A DNA stretch of 64,000 bases from assembly GCA_902729315.2 (NCBI GenBank), contig LR746276.1, positions 6,261,169-6,325,168 of the forward strand. Reading direction: 5' to 3'. Positions 1 to 12,445 of this stretch are shown piece after piece. Below the pieces are notes generated by a model. The model had not been told where the DNA came from. It saw only the letters and a program-made list of their open reading frames with translations, and ran no database searches. Positions within the stretch are counted from its first letter, which is position 1. The number at the start of each line of letters is the position of its first letter. The stretch comes from Spirodela intermedia. Lineage: Eukaryota; Streptophyta; Magnoliopsida; Alismatales; Araceae. The translations under genes were made by a program, and so were the position numbers.

Positions 1-57
1 ACTCCGACAATCCACCCGGAAAAAGCGGAGACAGTAGGATAGCGCCCGGGGGCCTAC

Positions 58-160
58 AGAGGATCGTGGTTTTGCCGGCATTATCGAGGCCGAGGACGAG
101 GATCCGAGCTTCCCGGTTCCCGAAGATGGAGCCGAGTATTCGACCAAAGACGATACCCAT
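58..160 (-). CDS. ARF-like small GTPase (ARL1/ARF type), first coding exon, partial
   Basis: Reading down the minus strand from the ATG at 160-158, the first 34 codons match the N-terminus of plant ARL1/ARF GTPases. It begins [11 protein letters not shown], continues through [22 protein letters not shown], and contains the P-loop GLDNAGKT. Gly2 follows the initiator Met, the family's N-myristoylation site. The exon ends after one base of the next codon at a donor (T|GTAGGC, GT at 57-56), giving a phase-1 intron that runs off the left edge. The missing base would complete the Tyr codon usual here (TTILY). The family are GTP switches recruited to Golgi/TGN membranes for vesicle traffic. The sequence fits ARL1 better than canonical ARF1 because of the FGNREARI segment. 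About 150 residues lie outside the window. Confidence 0.88.
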
Positions 161-1135
161 CCTTCCTCAGACACCAGATCTGCCCTCCGGCAATTCAGAT
201 CTGCAGGGCAGGACCCTACTTCCTGAGGCAGCACAAACGAAAATGACGATACGACCCCACGAAGAGGAGGAAAGAGCACGCAGAAGGGGAAGCTATCCCC
301 GGCGTCCTGCAGTTTGGGGGGGTTGGGAGGAGTTACCAAGAACGGAGAAGAAGCCAAGTTCCACCGGCTCGTAGGGGTTAACCGATGGAGGATCAGAGGG
401 ACGGAGAGATCAGGAAGATAGAGGAGGGTGAAGGGAGGATTCCATGCGTCCTCTCTCTCCTCCCACGGGGAACCAGTAGAACTGAACCGAAGCCTTTCCC
501 GGCCGAATCTTTCCGACCGGCCGGTGGGCGCACTACGATGGTGGGCCTATTTTATGGGCCGACTCCGAACAGAACCAAAGGGGCCATTGAGTGTGTGGGG
601 GAAGGACACCGACGGAAACGTGGGAATCGTCTCGCATGTGGGCTTTCTGTGGGCCCATTGGGCCCATAGAATCTCTTCTCCTGGCCTCCGTAAATAACTC
701 CCACTCGGATTGTAAAATGAGTGGACCTCGCCCCAACAACCGAGAACCCCTCTCTCTCTCTCTCCTCGGCATGGGCAGAAGTGAAGAAGAAGAAGAAGCC
801 GTGATCTTTGTCTCTCTCTTCCCCCCCGGCACGGGTAGATGTGGAGAGGAACACAAAGAACGAGGTGGAGAAGAAATGGACCCAGCCGGTGAGGCTGAGA
901 GCTTATTCCACTCAAGATTCCGACGCCCACAACGAGACCGACTCACTTGAACCGACTGACCGACCGACTCACCCCGCAGCTCCGCCGATTCCACTTCGAT
1001 CACAAACCCCACCGCACGCAAACGCAAGAGAGGCGAAGTAGAGAGAGAGTAGTAGAGAGAGAGCAGAAGAGAGAGAGAGAGAGAGAGAGAAGGGGGTACG
1101 TGGCCGATCTTGAGCTATAGATAGCTTTTAGCTTT
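161..1135. other. Intergenic: ARL1-like 5' region and PGDH 3' region
   Basis: Both flanking genes are on the minus strand, so this ~1 kb should hold the PGDH 3' UTR (next to 1136) and the promoter and leader of the ARF-like gene (next to 160). Several long open frames cross it on both strands, but none has recognisable domains, splice sites or family resemblance, so they are treated as chance. GGGCC/TGGGCC-type motifs at about 545-670 resemble plant promoter elements of housekeeping genes (inference). Confidence 0.5.
1040..1091. repeat. (GA)n microsatellite
   Basis: Interrupted GA/AG dinucleotide tract ending in a pure run, just beyond the PGDH stop codon and probably in or next to its 3' UTR. 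Confidence 0.9.
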
Positions 1136-4100
1136 TTATAGCTTGAGGAAGACGAACTCCTGGATGGCGGGGACGTCGCCGATCTTGGAGAGGGTGTCCT
1201 TGGAGGGCTCCTCGTCCACGCCGATGGCCATGATGGCCTGCTGGCCGTGCCCGATCCTACCGACGCTCATGTAGTTCACGTTGACGTTGTCGTCGCCGAG
1301 GATGTTCCCCACGCGGCCGATCATCCCCGGCTGGTCAACCTGCCGGCAAAGGATGAGGTTCCCCTCGAGGCTCACGTCAACGGCGAAGGACCCCACGTGG
1401 GTCAGGTGCGGAATCCCGTCCTTGACCCGGCCCTCGACTCGGACCTCCCCCGAGTCGGAGAGCGCGCTCGCGAATCTCGACTCCACATGGCTGAGGTGGA
1501 CCTGGATGGACTCGAGGGGGGCGCCGTCGGCGGGGTTCCCGCCGTGGAGGAAGTGACGCTCCTCCGTGATACGGAGCCCGCGCTGCTTCGCCGTGAAGTC
1601 AGCGTTGACCAGGTTGACGAAGACGCTGGAGACGGGCTCGACGATGCCCTTGGTCACCATGGCCCGCAGGATACGGGTGTCCAGATCGTCGGGGTTCCGC
1701 GCCGACGCGTACGAGATCTTCACCCCTTTGATGCCGCTCCTCCCGGCCACCAGCTGGACGGCTAAACGGCCCAGCTTCTCCGCCAGCACCACATACGGAG
1801 CCAGCTCTGACAGAACCTGAATATCATCACATTCACACACACAAGCACAGAGATAAATGACTAATTAAATAAATAAATAAACAATTTGATTGGCTACTAT
1901 ATAGCTTATATTTTCTGAGGGCGGAATATTGATTACGTATGACATAAGAACCGGCTTACCTCGGCAGGAACCATGGGGGCATTGACGGCAGTGGCGGCGA
2001 GTTCACCGTTTAAGGCCCCGACAACGGCTTCTGCAATCTCAATGGCGACGCCTTCCTGGAATGAGAAATCTCGTTCAGGAGGAGGGTAGAGAGAGAGAGA
2101 GAGAGAGAGAAGGAAATGCCATTGGAGGAAAGCCAGAGGGAGGGGGGGGTGGTGAGATGCGGACCTGGGCTTCCACTGTGCTGGCCCCGAGGTGAGGAGT
2201 GACGGTAACATTTGGATGCTGCACCAGCGGGCTATCTTTATGTGGGGGTTCTTCTGTGAACACATCAAGGGCGGCCTGCTCGAATTGAGAGAAAAAAATA
2301 AGAATCCCTCAGAAAATAGAAGAATTCATTCACGAATCAGAATGTGAGTGAACTGTGAGAAGACTGAACTTCACCAAAGGAACAAGCTAAAGTACCTGAG
2401 CGACAGTTCCATTGTCAAGGGCTCTCACTAATGCATCTTCGTCAATAACACCACCCCTTGCAACGTTGACAATCCTGACGCCCTTTTTCACCTTTGCAAA
2501 GGTCTCATCATTGAAGATCTTTGCAGTAGTAGGCGTCAACGGCATGTGAAGTGAGATGAAATCTGAGGTGGCGATGGCCTCGTCAAAGGAAACCAACTCC
2601 ACGCCAATTGCACGCGCTCGATCAGCAGGGGCATAGGGATCATGAGTAATAACATGCATTCCAAGACCCTTTGCACGCCGAGCAACTTCAGAGCCGACTT
2701 TTCCAAAACCCAGAACGGCCAGTGTCTTACCGACCAGAGAGACACCAACAAATTTGTTACGTTGCCATTTCCCTGTCAATGGTCAAGAAAATTAATGGGG
2801 TAATTAAGGCCATAGTCGTTTTCGAACCATGTAAAGAAAGAAGCAGCTCAGGAGTAGCTGAAATGAAATTTCTGAATATAGAAAGAGCAGTAGAGCTCTT
2901 GAGAAAATCCGTGAAAGATACCGATCTTATGACGGATGAAACAGTGGAAGCTGCTCAACTTACAATCACAGATTTCAGAATATTATCTCTTGCAAGCATG
3001 GGATCCATAAATTAAAGGAAACAAACTACAGATGAACTAATGCCGTGGTTGATCATAAGATGAATCACTCACACCTCCAAACGCACTGAGAAACAGTCCG
3101 ACAAAGGGAAACATGACGACATCAACTTATCATATTTCAGGAAGAATCATGAGCTATCTATAGTCATATTTGGACAATTATTTTCACGGAAACACGAGTT
3201 ACTTGCTCCGAATAGGGAAGGAGGGAGAGAGTGCTTCGATTTTAATTAACAGATTCAAAGCTGCCCCTCAAAAAATGCATAAATTAGATATTCCTATATT
3301 TCAGATATTTTTAGAGGCAAACAAATAAAATGAAGGAGAGGGAAAGGGACAAAGCCTTCAGAAAATAGACAGTGACCGAAAAGAAGAATCGAGTTTTTGA
3401 AAAGAGAAAAGGAGCCTCAGTTAATTGATAATAAAAAATGAATACGCCAAGGTGTTTTGACTTTCGCAGGGGTCCACGACTTTCTTTTATTTCTATCCAC
3501 TTCCAGGGGTCCACTAAATTATCAAGTCCGGTGAAAAAAGCATCGCAGAAAAACCCGCAAAACGAAACAGATCTAAGCAGATCTACAAAGATCTCGTCCT
3601 TCAAAGAACGCCGGGAGAGGTGTGCCAGGAGAAGAGTAGTGTCTCACCCGCCTTCATGGAGGCGTCTGCCTGCGCCACGTTCCTGGCCATGGCGGACATC
3701 AACGCGATCCCGTGTTCCGCAGCAGCGACAGTGTTCGCCGTAGGGGCGTTGACCACAAGGCAGCCGAACTCAGTGGCAGCCTGAAGATCAACGTTGTCGA
3801 TGCCAACTCCAGCTCGGCCGACGACTTTCAGCCGCCCCTTCGCGGCCTCAAACACCTCCCGAGACACCTTGGTCCCGCTCCGCACGATCAGCGCGTCGCA
3901 GAGGGAGATCTTGGCGCAGAGCTCCTCCTGGGACAGGTTGTACTCGCAGTTGACGTTCGCGAACCCTCGGAGGACCTCCAGCCCGGCCTCCCCGAGCTTC
4001 TCCGACACCAGCACCGTCGGCTTCGATGCCACGGCCGCGGCAGCCGACGAGACGGCGGCATCTGTACCGCCGACCGGCGTGGACACGGACACCGCAGCGC

Positions 4101-4266
4101 ATGAGATCCGCCCCACTCCGGCGGAGCGAGCCCCTGCGGACCGGCCTAGGAAGGGAGCGGCCGCCGATCGGAACGAGACGGAGAATTTGAGGCACTGAGG
4201 AGGGAGCAGAGCGGGAGAGGAGATGGCGGCGCGCCCAATGATCGTCCTGGCGGAGAGAGAATCCAT
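1136..4266 (-). CDS. PGDH: D-3-phosphoglycerate dehydrogenase, plastid (five exons)
   Basis: Catalyses the NAD-dependent oxidation of 3-phosphoglycerate to 3-phosphohydroxypyruvate, first step of the phosphorylated serine pathway in plastids. Exons on the minus strand: 4266-3648, 2772-2396, 2275-2165, 2055-1960, 1816-1136. All introns are GT-AG and the phases join exactly (1884 nt, 627 aa; plant PGDHs are ~600-625 aa). A Ser/Ala/Arg-rich transit peptide covers about residues 1-55 (VGRISCAAV near its end). Next come the substrate and NAD domain, with the dinucleotide motif GFGKVG at 228-233. The catalytic residues are Arg312 (NVARGG), Glu341 (TEEP) and His360 (PHLGAST). An allosteric-substrate-binding region follows, then a C-terminal ACT domain from about 552. 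The ATG at 4266 was chosen; an in-frame ATG at 4296 would add MRRRREGEDA. Exon 1 is very GC-rich. No defect seen. Confidence 0.96.
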
Positions 4267-4648
4267 GGCGTCCTCGCCCTCCCTTCTCCTCCGCACTTGG
4301 CTCCGCCCAGAGTAATGATTACCACTGTCTGTCTGTGAGTGGAAGATTTTTTGGGGGAAGCAGGATTTTATTGGTAGTCAAATGGGCCCCACCACTCATC
4401 TAGTGGGCCACTATCGGCGAAGCTACCAAAACACGCCGTTACGTCTATTTGAGCCGTCCGATAAAGATTACGGCGACGGTTCACAACCCCTTGAATTTTC
4501 TGCCGTCAGATGGAATGGGCCCAGTTTCGCTGGGCCATTCTCCGTCCCCGGACGATTCTGGACTTCTTTCCGGGCAGGATCCTTCCTTGCTGCGGAGGGG
4601 CGCTCCGTCCGTGGTGTTTTCTAGATGCCCGACGTGGAAAGCCCCACC

Positions 4649-4656
4649 TGACGTCA
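4649..4656. promoter_or_regulatory. Palindromic TGACGTCA (bZIP/C-box type) upstream of PGDH
   Basis: A perfect TGACGTCA palindrome about 385 bp upstream of the PGDH ATG, with ACGTGG-like (about 4631) and GACGTG (about 4752) motifs nearby. Such ACGT cores are known plant bZIP sites. Regulation of PGDH by this site is inference. Confidence 0.35.
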
Positions 4657-4843
4657 GCCCCGTTGGTCGACCTGGACAAATCGAGAAGAGGCCACATCAG
4701 ACAGCTTCCAATCGAATCCGATATTACTCTTCTTTTTCCTCAGGTGATGATGACGTGTAGTTTGAGGTTTCTGGAAGATCGTGATTACCGCCGTGATTAG
4801 CTCATCAACTATCCACAAAATGCGGATATTAGTTCATAAAATC

Positions 4844-4845
<2 letters not shown>

Positions 4846-4889
<44 letters not shown>
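4846..4889. repeat. (CT)n microsatellite
   Basis: Uninterrupted TC/CT run in the PGDH upstream region. Confidence 0.95.
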
Positions 4890-4891
<2 letters not shown>

Positions 4892-5185
4892 CTTGAAGAG
4901 GGTATTTATTTATTTAAATATATATAAACCGGAGAAAAAAAAAGGGTTAGCACATTCAGGACGTATCCACCAGCTGTAACAAGAAACTGACCAGTGGAAT
5001 AAATAATGAGTCGGATAATCTCTGAGGACACATAAGAAAACAATTCAAAAAGAAGGGTTTGGTTCAGTGACGACCAATATGACTTTGATGAGCTAAAAAC
5101 AAATTAAACGCGTATTTTTTCTGACTCGATAGAAAATTTAAAAATTATATCCATTCGCCATGGTCTTCTCGATGGAAGACATACT

Positions 5186-5187
<2 letters not shown>

Positions 5188-5265
<78 letters not shown>
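5188..5265. repeat. (AAT)n microsatellite
   Basis: About 26 perfect AAT/ATA units, ending about 90 bp beyond the stop codon of the DIM1-like gene; probably highly polymorphic. Confidence 0.97.
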
Positions 5266-5266
<1 letters not shown>

Positions 5267-5354
5267 GCATCATCATTATCATTGTTGATACTCCCACATC
5301 TTTACGTTTCTTGGAGCGAGCTGTGGACGAACCAAGCCTTCTAGGAGCTTGAAG

Positions 5355-7665
5355 CTACAGGCCCTTGAAGAGCAACTGGAATCTGGGTATCCTCTCTGGA
5401 GGCAGGGGGCAGCTGACAATCAGCTTGCCTTTCATCGCTCCTCTGAATATTACCTGCCGAAGCACAAATCAAGCGGGTGCCCAATGAAGGAACTTGAACA
5501 GAAATCTATAACGTTCATTTCCCAGTTAAAAATTCTTGATGTGGTGTAGAAAAATGCCACAACCCCAGACCCAAAGATCATCAAACAAAGATGAAAGAAA
5601 ATAGCTTAGAACATCTCGTGTGAAGGCATCTATGGACAATAAATAATATATAGAGCCAATGCAAAGAGACCCAATGCCTTGAATCTGTTTCCAAGGCGAA
5701 TATTCTGCTTCGGGCAAACAACCAAATGGTAGATGAGATCAGCTACAAGGTGGATAAAAAATAAAAAAAAAGGATTGCCATGAATCTGACGTGCTGGTTA
5801 TGTCTGTGATGATATAAGATAAATAAATCCACACCCCGTTTTGATTTGCCCATGATTTTGTTCGTTTCAGAGTTGGTCTAGTCTATTAGATTGATTTATC
5901 TATTGAAAGAAGAATCATACGAACCACATCTGACCTGTTTTCATGCATGTAGTAATCTAAACGAACGATCCACATGTAGATTTCTGTGATTTAGTTTTGA
6001 GCCTGAGCCAGATTAACCTGACATATGAAAAGTTTTAGCCATCTTTGGAACGCTAAGCCTTCACAGGACGTCAAATAGTAGAAGAATGCTACTGTGTTGA
6101 AACGTGAGCGCACTCAACCCCTAAAACCAAGTTTCAATCAATTTATGAACCAATACGTAGAGGGTTTATGCTCCTTATTGGATGGCTAGGCAGTACAAGC
6201 CACACAGGAAAATGGGCAACTTTGATGAAAGGGATTACTTTCATGAGTTTCCCAACACATAATTTCTCCAGAATATTTCATTACTTTTTTAGTCAATAAA
6301 CTTGTTAACATAAAACGCTTCAGATATTAAGCATCTTCACTGACATAGATCTGAGATAGCGAAATATTAATTTCAATCACTTACGGTTTGTTACAGATGT
6401 TGATCTTCTACTCATGTTAGGCACCGGATGCATCAATGATCATCCACAGACATTCATTGATGGTAAACTGAATTTCATAACATGGATCTTTAGGTTGATG
6501 AAAGAATCACAGAGTCAAAGAGAACAGATGTGCAACAGGCAATGGGGGATCAATTTCAAGAATTCTGAGAGGCTTCATGGGATACCTCTGCAACATCGAT
6601 AAAATCCTGCTTTGTGTGGAATGAGCCAACCCACTTAGTATGATCAGCACTCCTGCAAAAGATGATGAGAGAAGTCAATGCGAGGACCCCAAGACCAACC
6701 TAAAAGTTTCAGGATCAGATATTCTGAATGAGAAAAGGTTGTCCACTGTTTGCAGGTAATATAGAGAGAGACAAGTTACATGGAACAAAGCTTTTGATGC
6801 TAGCTCTTCACCTCTATCTTACGGGAGAGTGAGTAATTTTCTTTCACAGGGGATGCAGAAAAATCACTGGCCACATCAAAACAGGAGGAAACGGGATAAT
6901 ATACCTCTTTCTATGAATTCTACGTTTTTATTGATCATCCACAAAAGAATAGGTACGAGATTTCTTCAGAGACATGAAATTCACCAGATCCATCAAGGTA
7001 TCCGTCGGGACCCAAGAATAGGGCAGTGACAATTTTGAGAGGAACAAGAAAGGACGCTGGTAGGTTTTCTCAACGTTAATTTAGCTGATCTGTAGTCCGT
7101 AAATGTCAAAGAAAATTTTGGTATGATTTTCTACTACATTCCTATGGAAATTGGCGTATATGTTACACACACACACACACACACCCCAATTTTATGTAAT
7201 TCAAATAAAAAGAAATAAGCACCAGCAGAAAATTAGGAAATTAAGAGAAATAAAGTTACCCCGAGTTCATCTTCATGTGATGTGCGTTGAAGAAGAAGAC
7301 AGTCGAGGGGAGCATCGTGATGTCGAAGTACTTGATATAAACCTGTATCTCCTCCGCATCCGCATCAACCAAGGCGATGGTCGCGAACTTGGAGACATCC
7401 CGGCACGACTTGTAGAGCTGCGAAACAGAGAGCGGCGAAGAGGAGACTCTGATCTCAGATCTCAGATGAACATGGAAGAAGACAACGATCAGTATTCCTT
7501 CGGAGGAAAGGGAAGCATCGGAGGCCATACGATTTCGTCGAGATGGACGCATTCGCGTTCGGAAGCCCTGCCGAAGCGGAGGATGAGGACCTTGTCGAGG
7601 GTGTCCCTGATGATGGTGTCCACCTCTCTCTTCCTCGTCAGAGTCGGCAAGAGGATGTTGCTCAT
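5355..7665 (-). CDS. DIM1-family thioredoxin-like splicing protein (TXNL4B-like), four exons
   Basis: Assembled by splice sites on the minus strand: 7665-7531, 7417-7260, 6652-6586, 5453-5355. All introns are GT-AG and frames join perfectly (459 nt, 152 aa; TXNL4B proteins are ~149 aa). The protein starts MSNILLPTLTRKREVD and carries KVLILRFGRA, then YFDITMLPSTVFFFN, HTKWVGSF, KQDFID and FRGAMKGKLIV, ending PPERIPRFQLLFKGL. These are the successive landmarks of the DIM1/TXNL4 fold, and the HTKWVGSF/KQDFID part favours TXNL4B over the U5-15K (TXNL4A) paralogue. The family acts in the nucleus in pre-mRNA splicing and binds tri-snRNP components; it is a thioredoxin fold without the redox CxxC. 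Intron 3 is ~1.1 kb. A GGC repeat sits directly before the start codon. Confidence 0.93.
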
Positions 7666-7671
7666 ATCACC

Positions 7672-7677
7672 GCCGCG

Positions 7678-7731
<54 letters not shown>

Positions 7732-7735
7732 GCTG
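7672..7735 (-). repeat. GGC/GGT trinucleotide repeat in the DIM1-like 5' leader
   Basis: On the minus strand this is a run of GGT/GGC triplets ending 6 bases before the DIM1-like ATG at 7665. If transcribed, it gives a G-rich leader with G-quadruplex potential. An upstream open frame through the repeat ends in a TGA that overlaps the start region. Confidence 0.85.
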
Positions 7736-8830
7736 GTCGCCAGAGTCCCCCTCCCGACGCTGTAGAGCCTTGTTCCGAAGTTATCACGGCAAAACGGGTC
7801 GATCGAGAGGACCAGACATGAACACAGGGGAAGCCCATTAAACCATTATTGGGCCGGCCCATACACAAAAAGAGTTAACTGCTTACGGGGCTGCTCTTGA
7901 AGTCCCAAAGACGGCCCAAAACCATTTTGGGCCACTATTCCTTCTTCAAGAGGAATAAATCGTCTGCAACCAAAGCCCGATTAATCTTCGAGCCAATTGT
8001 TTTGGGCCCAGGCCCGGTAGGATGCTCTGGCACAAAACCCTTGAGTAGGGAATCTCCACTAAAGCAAATCAAGGTTCATAATTTGCAGCATAGCATAAAA
8101 AACGAAATAATAATCGCATGTATTCCGGTCAACTGCTCCAGTGTCCACCTTCCGCGGGGAAGCTCCTCCAACGGGATGGCTTGTCGACGGAGGTGGGTCC
8201 CAGGTGTTGTGCTAAAAATGGCTATGCTAGCATGCTGACCGAAGCAAGAACATCAGCTGGTTTTATAAGAGCTGCCTGGTTCTATACGACGAGGTCAACC
8301 CGAGACTTGTAGAGCATACCGGGATTGTTTTAGATGCCTCTGCTCCTCCATGGAGTCAAGGAGGACCAGTGGAGGAGGGCATCCTTCCTGCAGTCAACTT
8401 CCCCTTGGAAGCATACGTGATTCCCACGCACTGGGCTTCTCTCTCTCTCTCTCTCTCTCTTCTCTCTTCTATTTTGGCGGGGGGTGGAAGTTACTAGGTC
8501 CCATGGGGTAGAAGCCTAGCTACCGGATCATGAAACTAGCTACAATAGGACGAAAGGTGGCCCAGATTCTGGGTTGCTGTCCAGAACCCACCTGCCATTG
8601 ATTCCTAATACGGTGCTGTAGAGAGGAGAGAGAACAAGGAATGACACCTGTAAACCGAAAATAAAGGAGATTAGAGAGAGAGAGAGAGAGAGACTTAAAG
8701 ATCTCTCTGCAGGACATTGTAGGAACATTGTTGGTGGAGAAAGGCTTTCGATGATCACCAAACCCCTCAAGTAACCTAATGGGAATAGAAAAATAGAAGC
8801 GTAATAGAAGTGGCAGACTCGACTGTGTGC

Positions 8831-8877
8831 GAGAGAAGAGAGAGAAGGAGAGAGAGAAGGAGAGAGAGAGAGAGAGA

Positions 8878-8912
<35 letters not shown>
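8831..8912. repeat. (GA)n purine tract
   Basis: About 80 bases of almost pure GA/AG. A shorter GA run lies at 8673-8693 and CT runs at 8439-8466. Confidence 0.93.
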
Positions 8913-8917
<5 letters not shown>

Positions 8918-10179
8918 CTTTTCCCCATTGACCTTATGAGGCTCTAGTAGATTCCTAGATTAAAGAACGAGTTTTGGTCAATGATCATCGCGCGTGGCAG
9001 GTAACTAACACCATGAGTGGTGCATGATTTGGCTAGATTTACGAGACGAGATTCCATCAGCTGCGGTTCCAAATGTCTCCTTCCCCACCTCTCTCTCTCT
9101 CAACCGTGACCAGATGGAACCGGTGAAGTTTTTTGTCAAGGGGCCTTTATGATTCCCTCTCTTTCTCTCTCTCTGTGTACCCCCCCCCCAACAACCAGCA
9201 ACGAGCAGGTGGGTCATTGCGGCGGACTCCGCAGAGGGCTCCGTATAAAGGGCTGCTAAAGGTGTATCTCATGCGAATCGTTCAGCTTTCAGTATTTTTG
9301 GACCGCGGCGAGAGTGGGTAAGCGTTGACCTTCGGATCTCCCCCGAGAGGACATCCAAGGACAGATCTTGGTCCATTCCCACTTGTCAAACCTCGCGAGG
9401 GCCTCTCATCCTTGTGTTATTGGAAGAAAGTGAAGGGACAGAGAGAGGCATCCTCGCAAGTAACGGAAAGAAACGGATAGATTATCCATATAATGCGGCA
9501 CACACTGTGGCCCTTTCTCTGGGCTCGTGCCTGGTCAGGACCTGGATACTCATGGTTACGCATTCTGGTCATGGTTGCTTCAGGCGGAAAGGCGTCGTCC
9601 TTTTACAATCGAAGACAGTGAACTGCCCTGGCGGAGATGAGCATTTAGGGACGGTAGAAGGGGAGATCTGCTTCAGAAATCCGTCCTTTCGCGGTCAAGA
9701 TTTGTGAACACGAGGGCCAAGACCGATTCTCGGACGACCAAAGACCAAATGAACTCAGGAATACTCAGAGAAAGGGAACCTTGATGTATTAGTTTACGTG
9801 CCTAAACGGAGGTTATCCCATTTTCATCTCTATTTGGGTCGATTTAATTGTTGACCAATGGAAGTAGTGCTGGCACTCGGGATCTCCCCGGTCAGCAGAT
9901 CCCTGGCTGAAGCTTCCGGCCGGGTGCTCCAAAGCGATGGTGAATCTGTCGCCTAGCCTTGCTGCCGACAGCGTATACACGTCTTTACAATGTTTTTCAA
10001 GATTTTAAATGTATCTTATTGTTGAGTTTCTCCGCGTCCAGTTCCTCTTCTTCCGAAGATTTTTTCGGAGATGAATAAGACGTCAAGGAAATGCCGGTGG
10101 TCTTCTCCCTAACAAAGGTAGGCTTTGATCACCCCGCCATGATTGGAGGAAAATTGAGGCCCCCATTCCTTCCTCGTCT

Positions 10180-10186
10180 CCCCTTC

Positions 10187-10219
<33 letters not shown>

Positions 10220-10357
10220 CTCTCTCTCCTCTCTCTCGCACTCTCTGTTCTCTCTCTCTCTTCCTCTTCTTCTTCTCCCGCTCTTTCTCTCTCTGTCTCT
10301 CCCCCCTCCCCTCTTCCTCTGTCTCTGTCTCTTTCTCTCCCACTCTCTCTCCCCCAG
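10180..10357. repeat. Polypyrimidine (CT-rich) tract
   Basis: About 175 bases almost entirely C and T with imperfect CTCT units, giving Ser/Leu frames on one strand and Arg/Glu frames on the other. It has H-DNA potential and is not coding. Confidence 0.9.
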
Positions 10358-11124
10358 GTCGTCTTTCTTTGTCATGGTGGACCTATTTTTACACTATAGG
10401 CTTTACCTGTCTTCATTGATGCGGGTTCTGATCGCGAGGTTGTCCCGTACCAAACCCAGCGGCTTAGAAGAAGAAGAGAAGGGAAGGTGTCCCTGCCTGT
10501 GGGTGTACTCCCGGTTGACTTTATTCTCCCACCATGAAAGCTCCAGGGGCATATTAACCAGGATGACCCCACAGCTCCGACACACGGAGGGGATCCACGA
10601 AGTCAAAGATCTGGAGCGGTCCCCTCGGAGATATTTCAGAGGACAGACAAGAAAAATCAAACCCCACTCGCCGTAATCTCAACCGATTTCTGAAAAACTC
10701 AATGTTCGTAAGAAGTGGGACGGAGATCGATAGCCTTCTCCATTGACAAATTATGAAGCTCTGGTCAACTCCATACGCAAGGCTATACACAATTCATACA
10801 CACACGCATACGTTAACGTAACTGAATTTATTTCTACCAATGTGGAATTTTTTTAATACTAATTTTAATTAGGACGACCCTGTTGGAAGACCTTGTAGGC
10901 CGAAAGGCTAGTCAAGAAGAAGCATCACATATCTTCGTGAGGGCAGTTTGACCTTAGAGCATGGCCATGATTTTGGGCAGACCTCAGTCGTTGATCAGAA
11001 CGTCAACTCAGCTCCCCAGCTCGACGAAAGTTCGTAAAGTAGAATGTCAATTTTTCTCACACTATAAAGTCCCGGAGTCCGATCTTATCTGCATAATGTG
11101 TGAACTATTATGAGGGTTAGTAGG

Positions 11125-11375
11125 CAGAGAGTGAGAGAGAGAGGGATAGAGAGAGAGAGGAAGAGACAGGGGGAGGGAGGGAGAGGGACCGGGGGAGGGA
11201 GAGAGAGAGAGGAAGAGACAGAGGGAGAGGGAGGGAGAGGGACCGGGGGGAGGACGAGAGAGAGAGAGAAGATTAGAGAGAGGGAGAGGAAGAGACAGAG
11301 GGGGAGGGAGGGAGAGGGACCGGGGCAAGGGGGGGAAAGAGAGAGAAGATTAGAGAGAGAGGAACAGACAGAGAC
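11125..11375. repeat. Polypurine (GA/GGGA-rich) tract with a ~90 bp higher-order repeat
   Basis: About 250 bases of nearly pure purine. Within it a longer unit containing AGGAAGAGACAG, GGGAGGGAGAGG and GACCGGGG recurs about three times, so it is a decayed minisatellite, not just a dinucleotide run. Confidence 0.85.
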
Positions 11376-12445
11376 TTTACCACGACAAGAGAACCGGAAA
11401 CCGATCTACCTCTTGCAAATGCTATAAGCCAACAAGATTCATGTTCCATCTTTCTCTCTGTCTCTCTCTCTCCCTCTCCTTTCTGTTTCTCTCTATCAGG
11501 TGGCGGGGCGTAGGTGGTGGAGCCTGTGGAATCTAGTGGGGGAAGAGGAGGACAAAGCCCAAGGACGCCAGCGGCAGCGACTCCTTTCCGGGTCTCCCTA
11601 CTTACTAATGTCTGAGTCGTCCCACTTTATGTAATTAATTATCGACCACTAGGTTCTTTGATTTGGTTTTTATTTGTGTTTTCTTGCGGGCAGTGCCATG
11701 CCGTGGACCCGATTCTTGTCAAGTCCCCACCCCCACGGTCAATGAGAGAGCTTTCTGGTTTCCTCTTCTCCTTCCTCATCTTTACCCCTAAAAAGGAGAA
11801 GCTTTCGGCTATCCCGGCGCCTTCCTTCCCTTCTTCTCTCCACAGTTTATTCCTTCCTTGAGAGAAAGCTACCGGGCCTCTTCCTCTTGAGAACGTTTCA
11901 TCAGAGCGAGCCAATCGATGTAGCTTCTTTCCCCATTACCACTTAAAATGGATTATATCGTCGGATGGAATCCACTGTTGCGAAGTAAAAGACAAATAAC
12001 CTAGTAAATGGGCACGGTCGTGGACCTTAGGAACCAAATGGTTTGAGGGTTGAAAGACCCACACGGGTTCTCTTGCGAGGTATCCCAAGTGACCGAGTCT
12101 AAGACTCGTCCTGTTCAATGGGTGGAGGAGGTTTTATGTTCAATTGACCGATGCATTCAAAGATTGTATGCCAAGGTTAGCGTATGAATGGACGTTGCGG
12201 TACCAGCGGAGGTACATCCTAAAGTAGGGTAATTTTTATTTATAAAGTGGTTTAGGAAAGGCAGACTGATACATGGACCTTGAAACTAATCAAAGGAGAC
12301 GACGTGACTGAGGGTAAAGAGGAAAAACATCCCTAGAAATCCCGTTCAACGAAAGCTTTCTCTGTTTGTCGGTCTGTTGTAAGCATCGCATCATCTCTTT
12401 CCTCGCTCTCTGTATCCCTCTCTCTCTATCTACTTTCTCTCTCAG

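Larger units (their letters stand above)
7736..12445. other. Long non-coding interval with simple-sequence tracts
   Basis: No gene, spliced or unspliced, could be recognised on either strand. Open frames here are low-complexity (Arg/Glu or Ser/Leu repeats from GA/CT tracts) or resemble nothing known. The left end is the DIM1-like promoter and the right end the MYB promoter. The middle is interrupted by polypurine/polypyrimidine tracts listed separately. Confidence 0.6.

Noticed and set aside
533-1027. 164-codon open frame on the minus strand between ARL1-like and PGDH
   Set aside because: Low-complexity, overlaps other frames, no domain or splice context; it spans the PGDH 3' flank and ARL1 promoter.
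7543-7821. Poly-Ala/Thr and poly-Pro open frames over the GGC repeat
   Set aside because: Readings of the trinucleotide repeat in the DIM1-like leader; the real frame is on the minus strand and starts at 7665.
10083-11427. Arg/Glu-rich and Ser/Leu-rich open frames
   Set aside because: Direct translations of GA/CT tracts on both strands, with no gene context.
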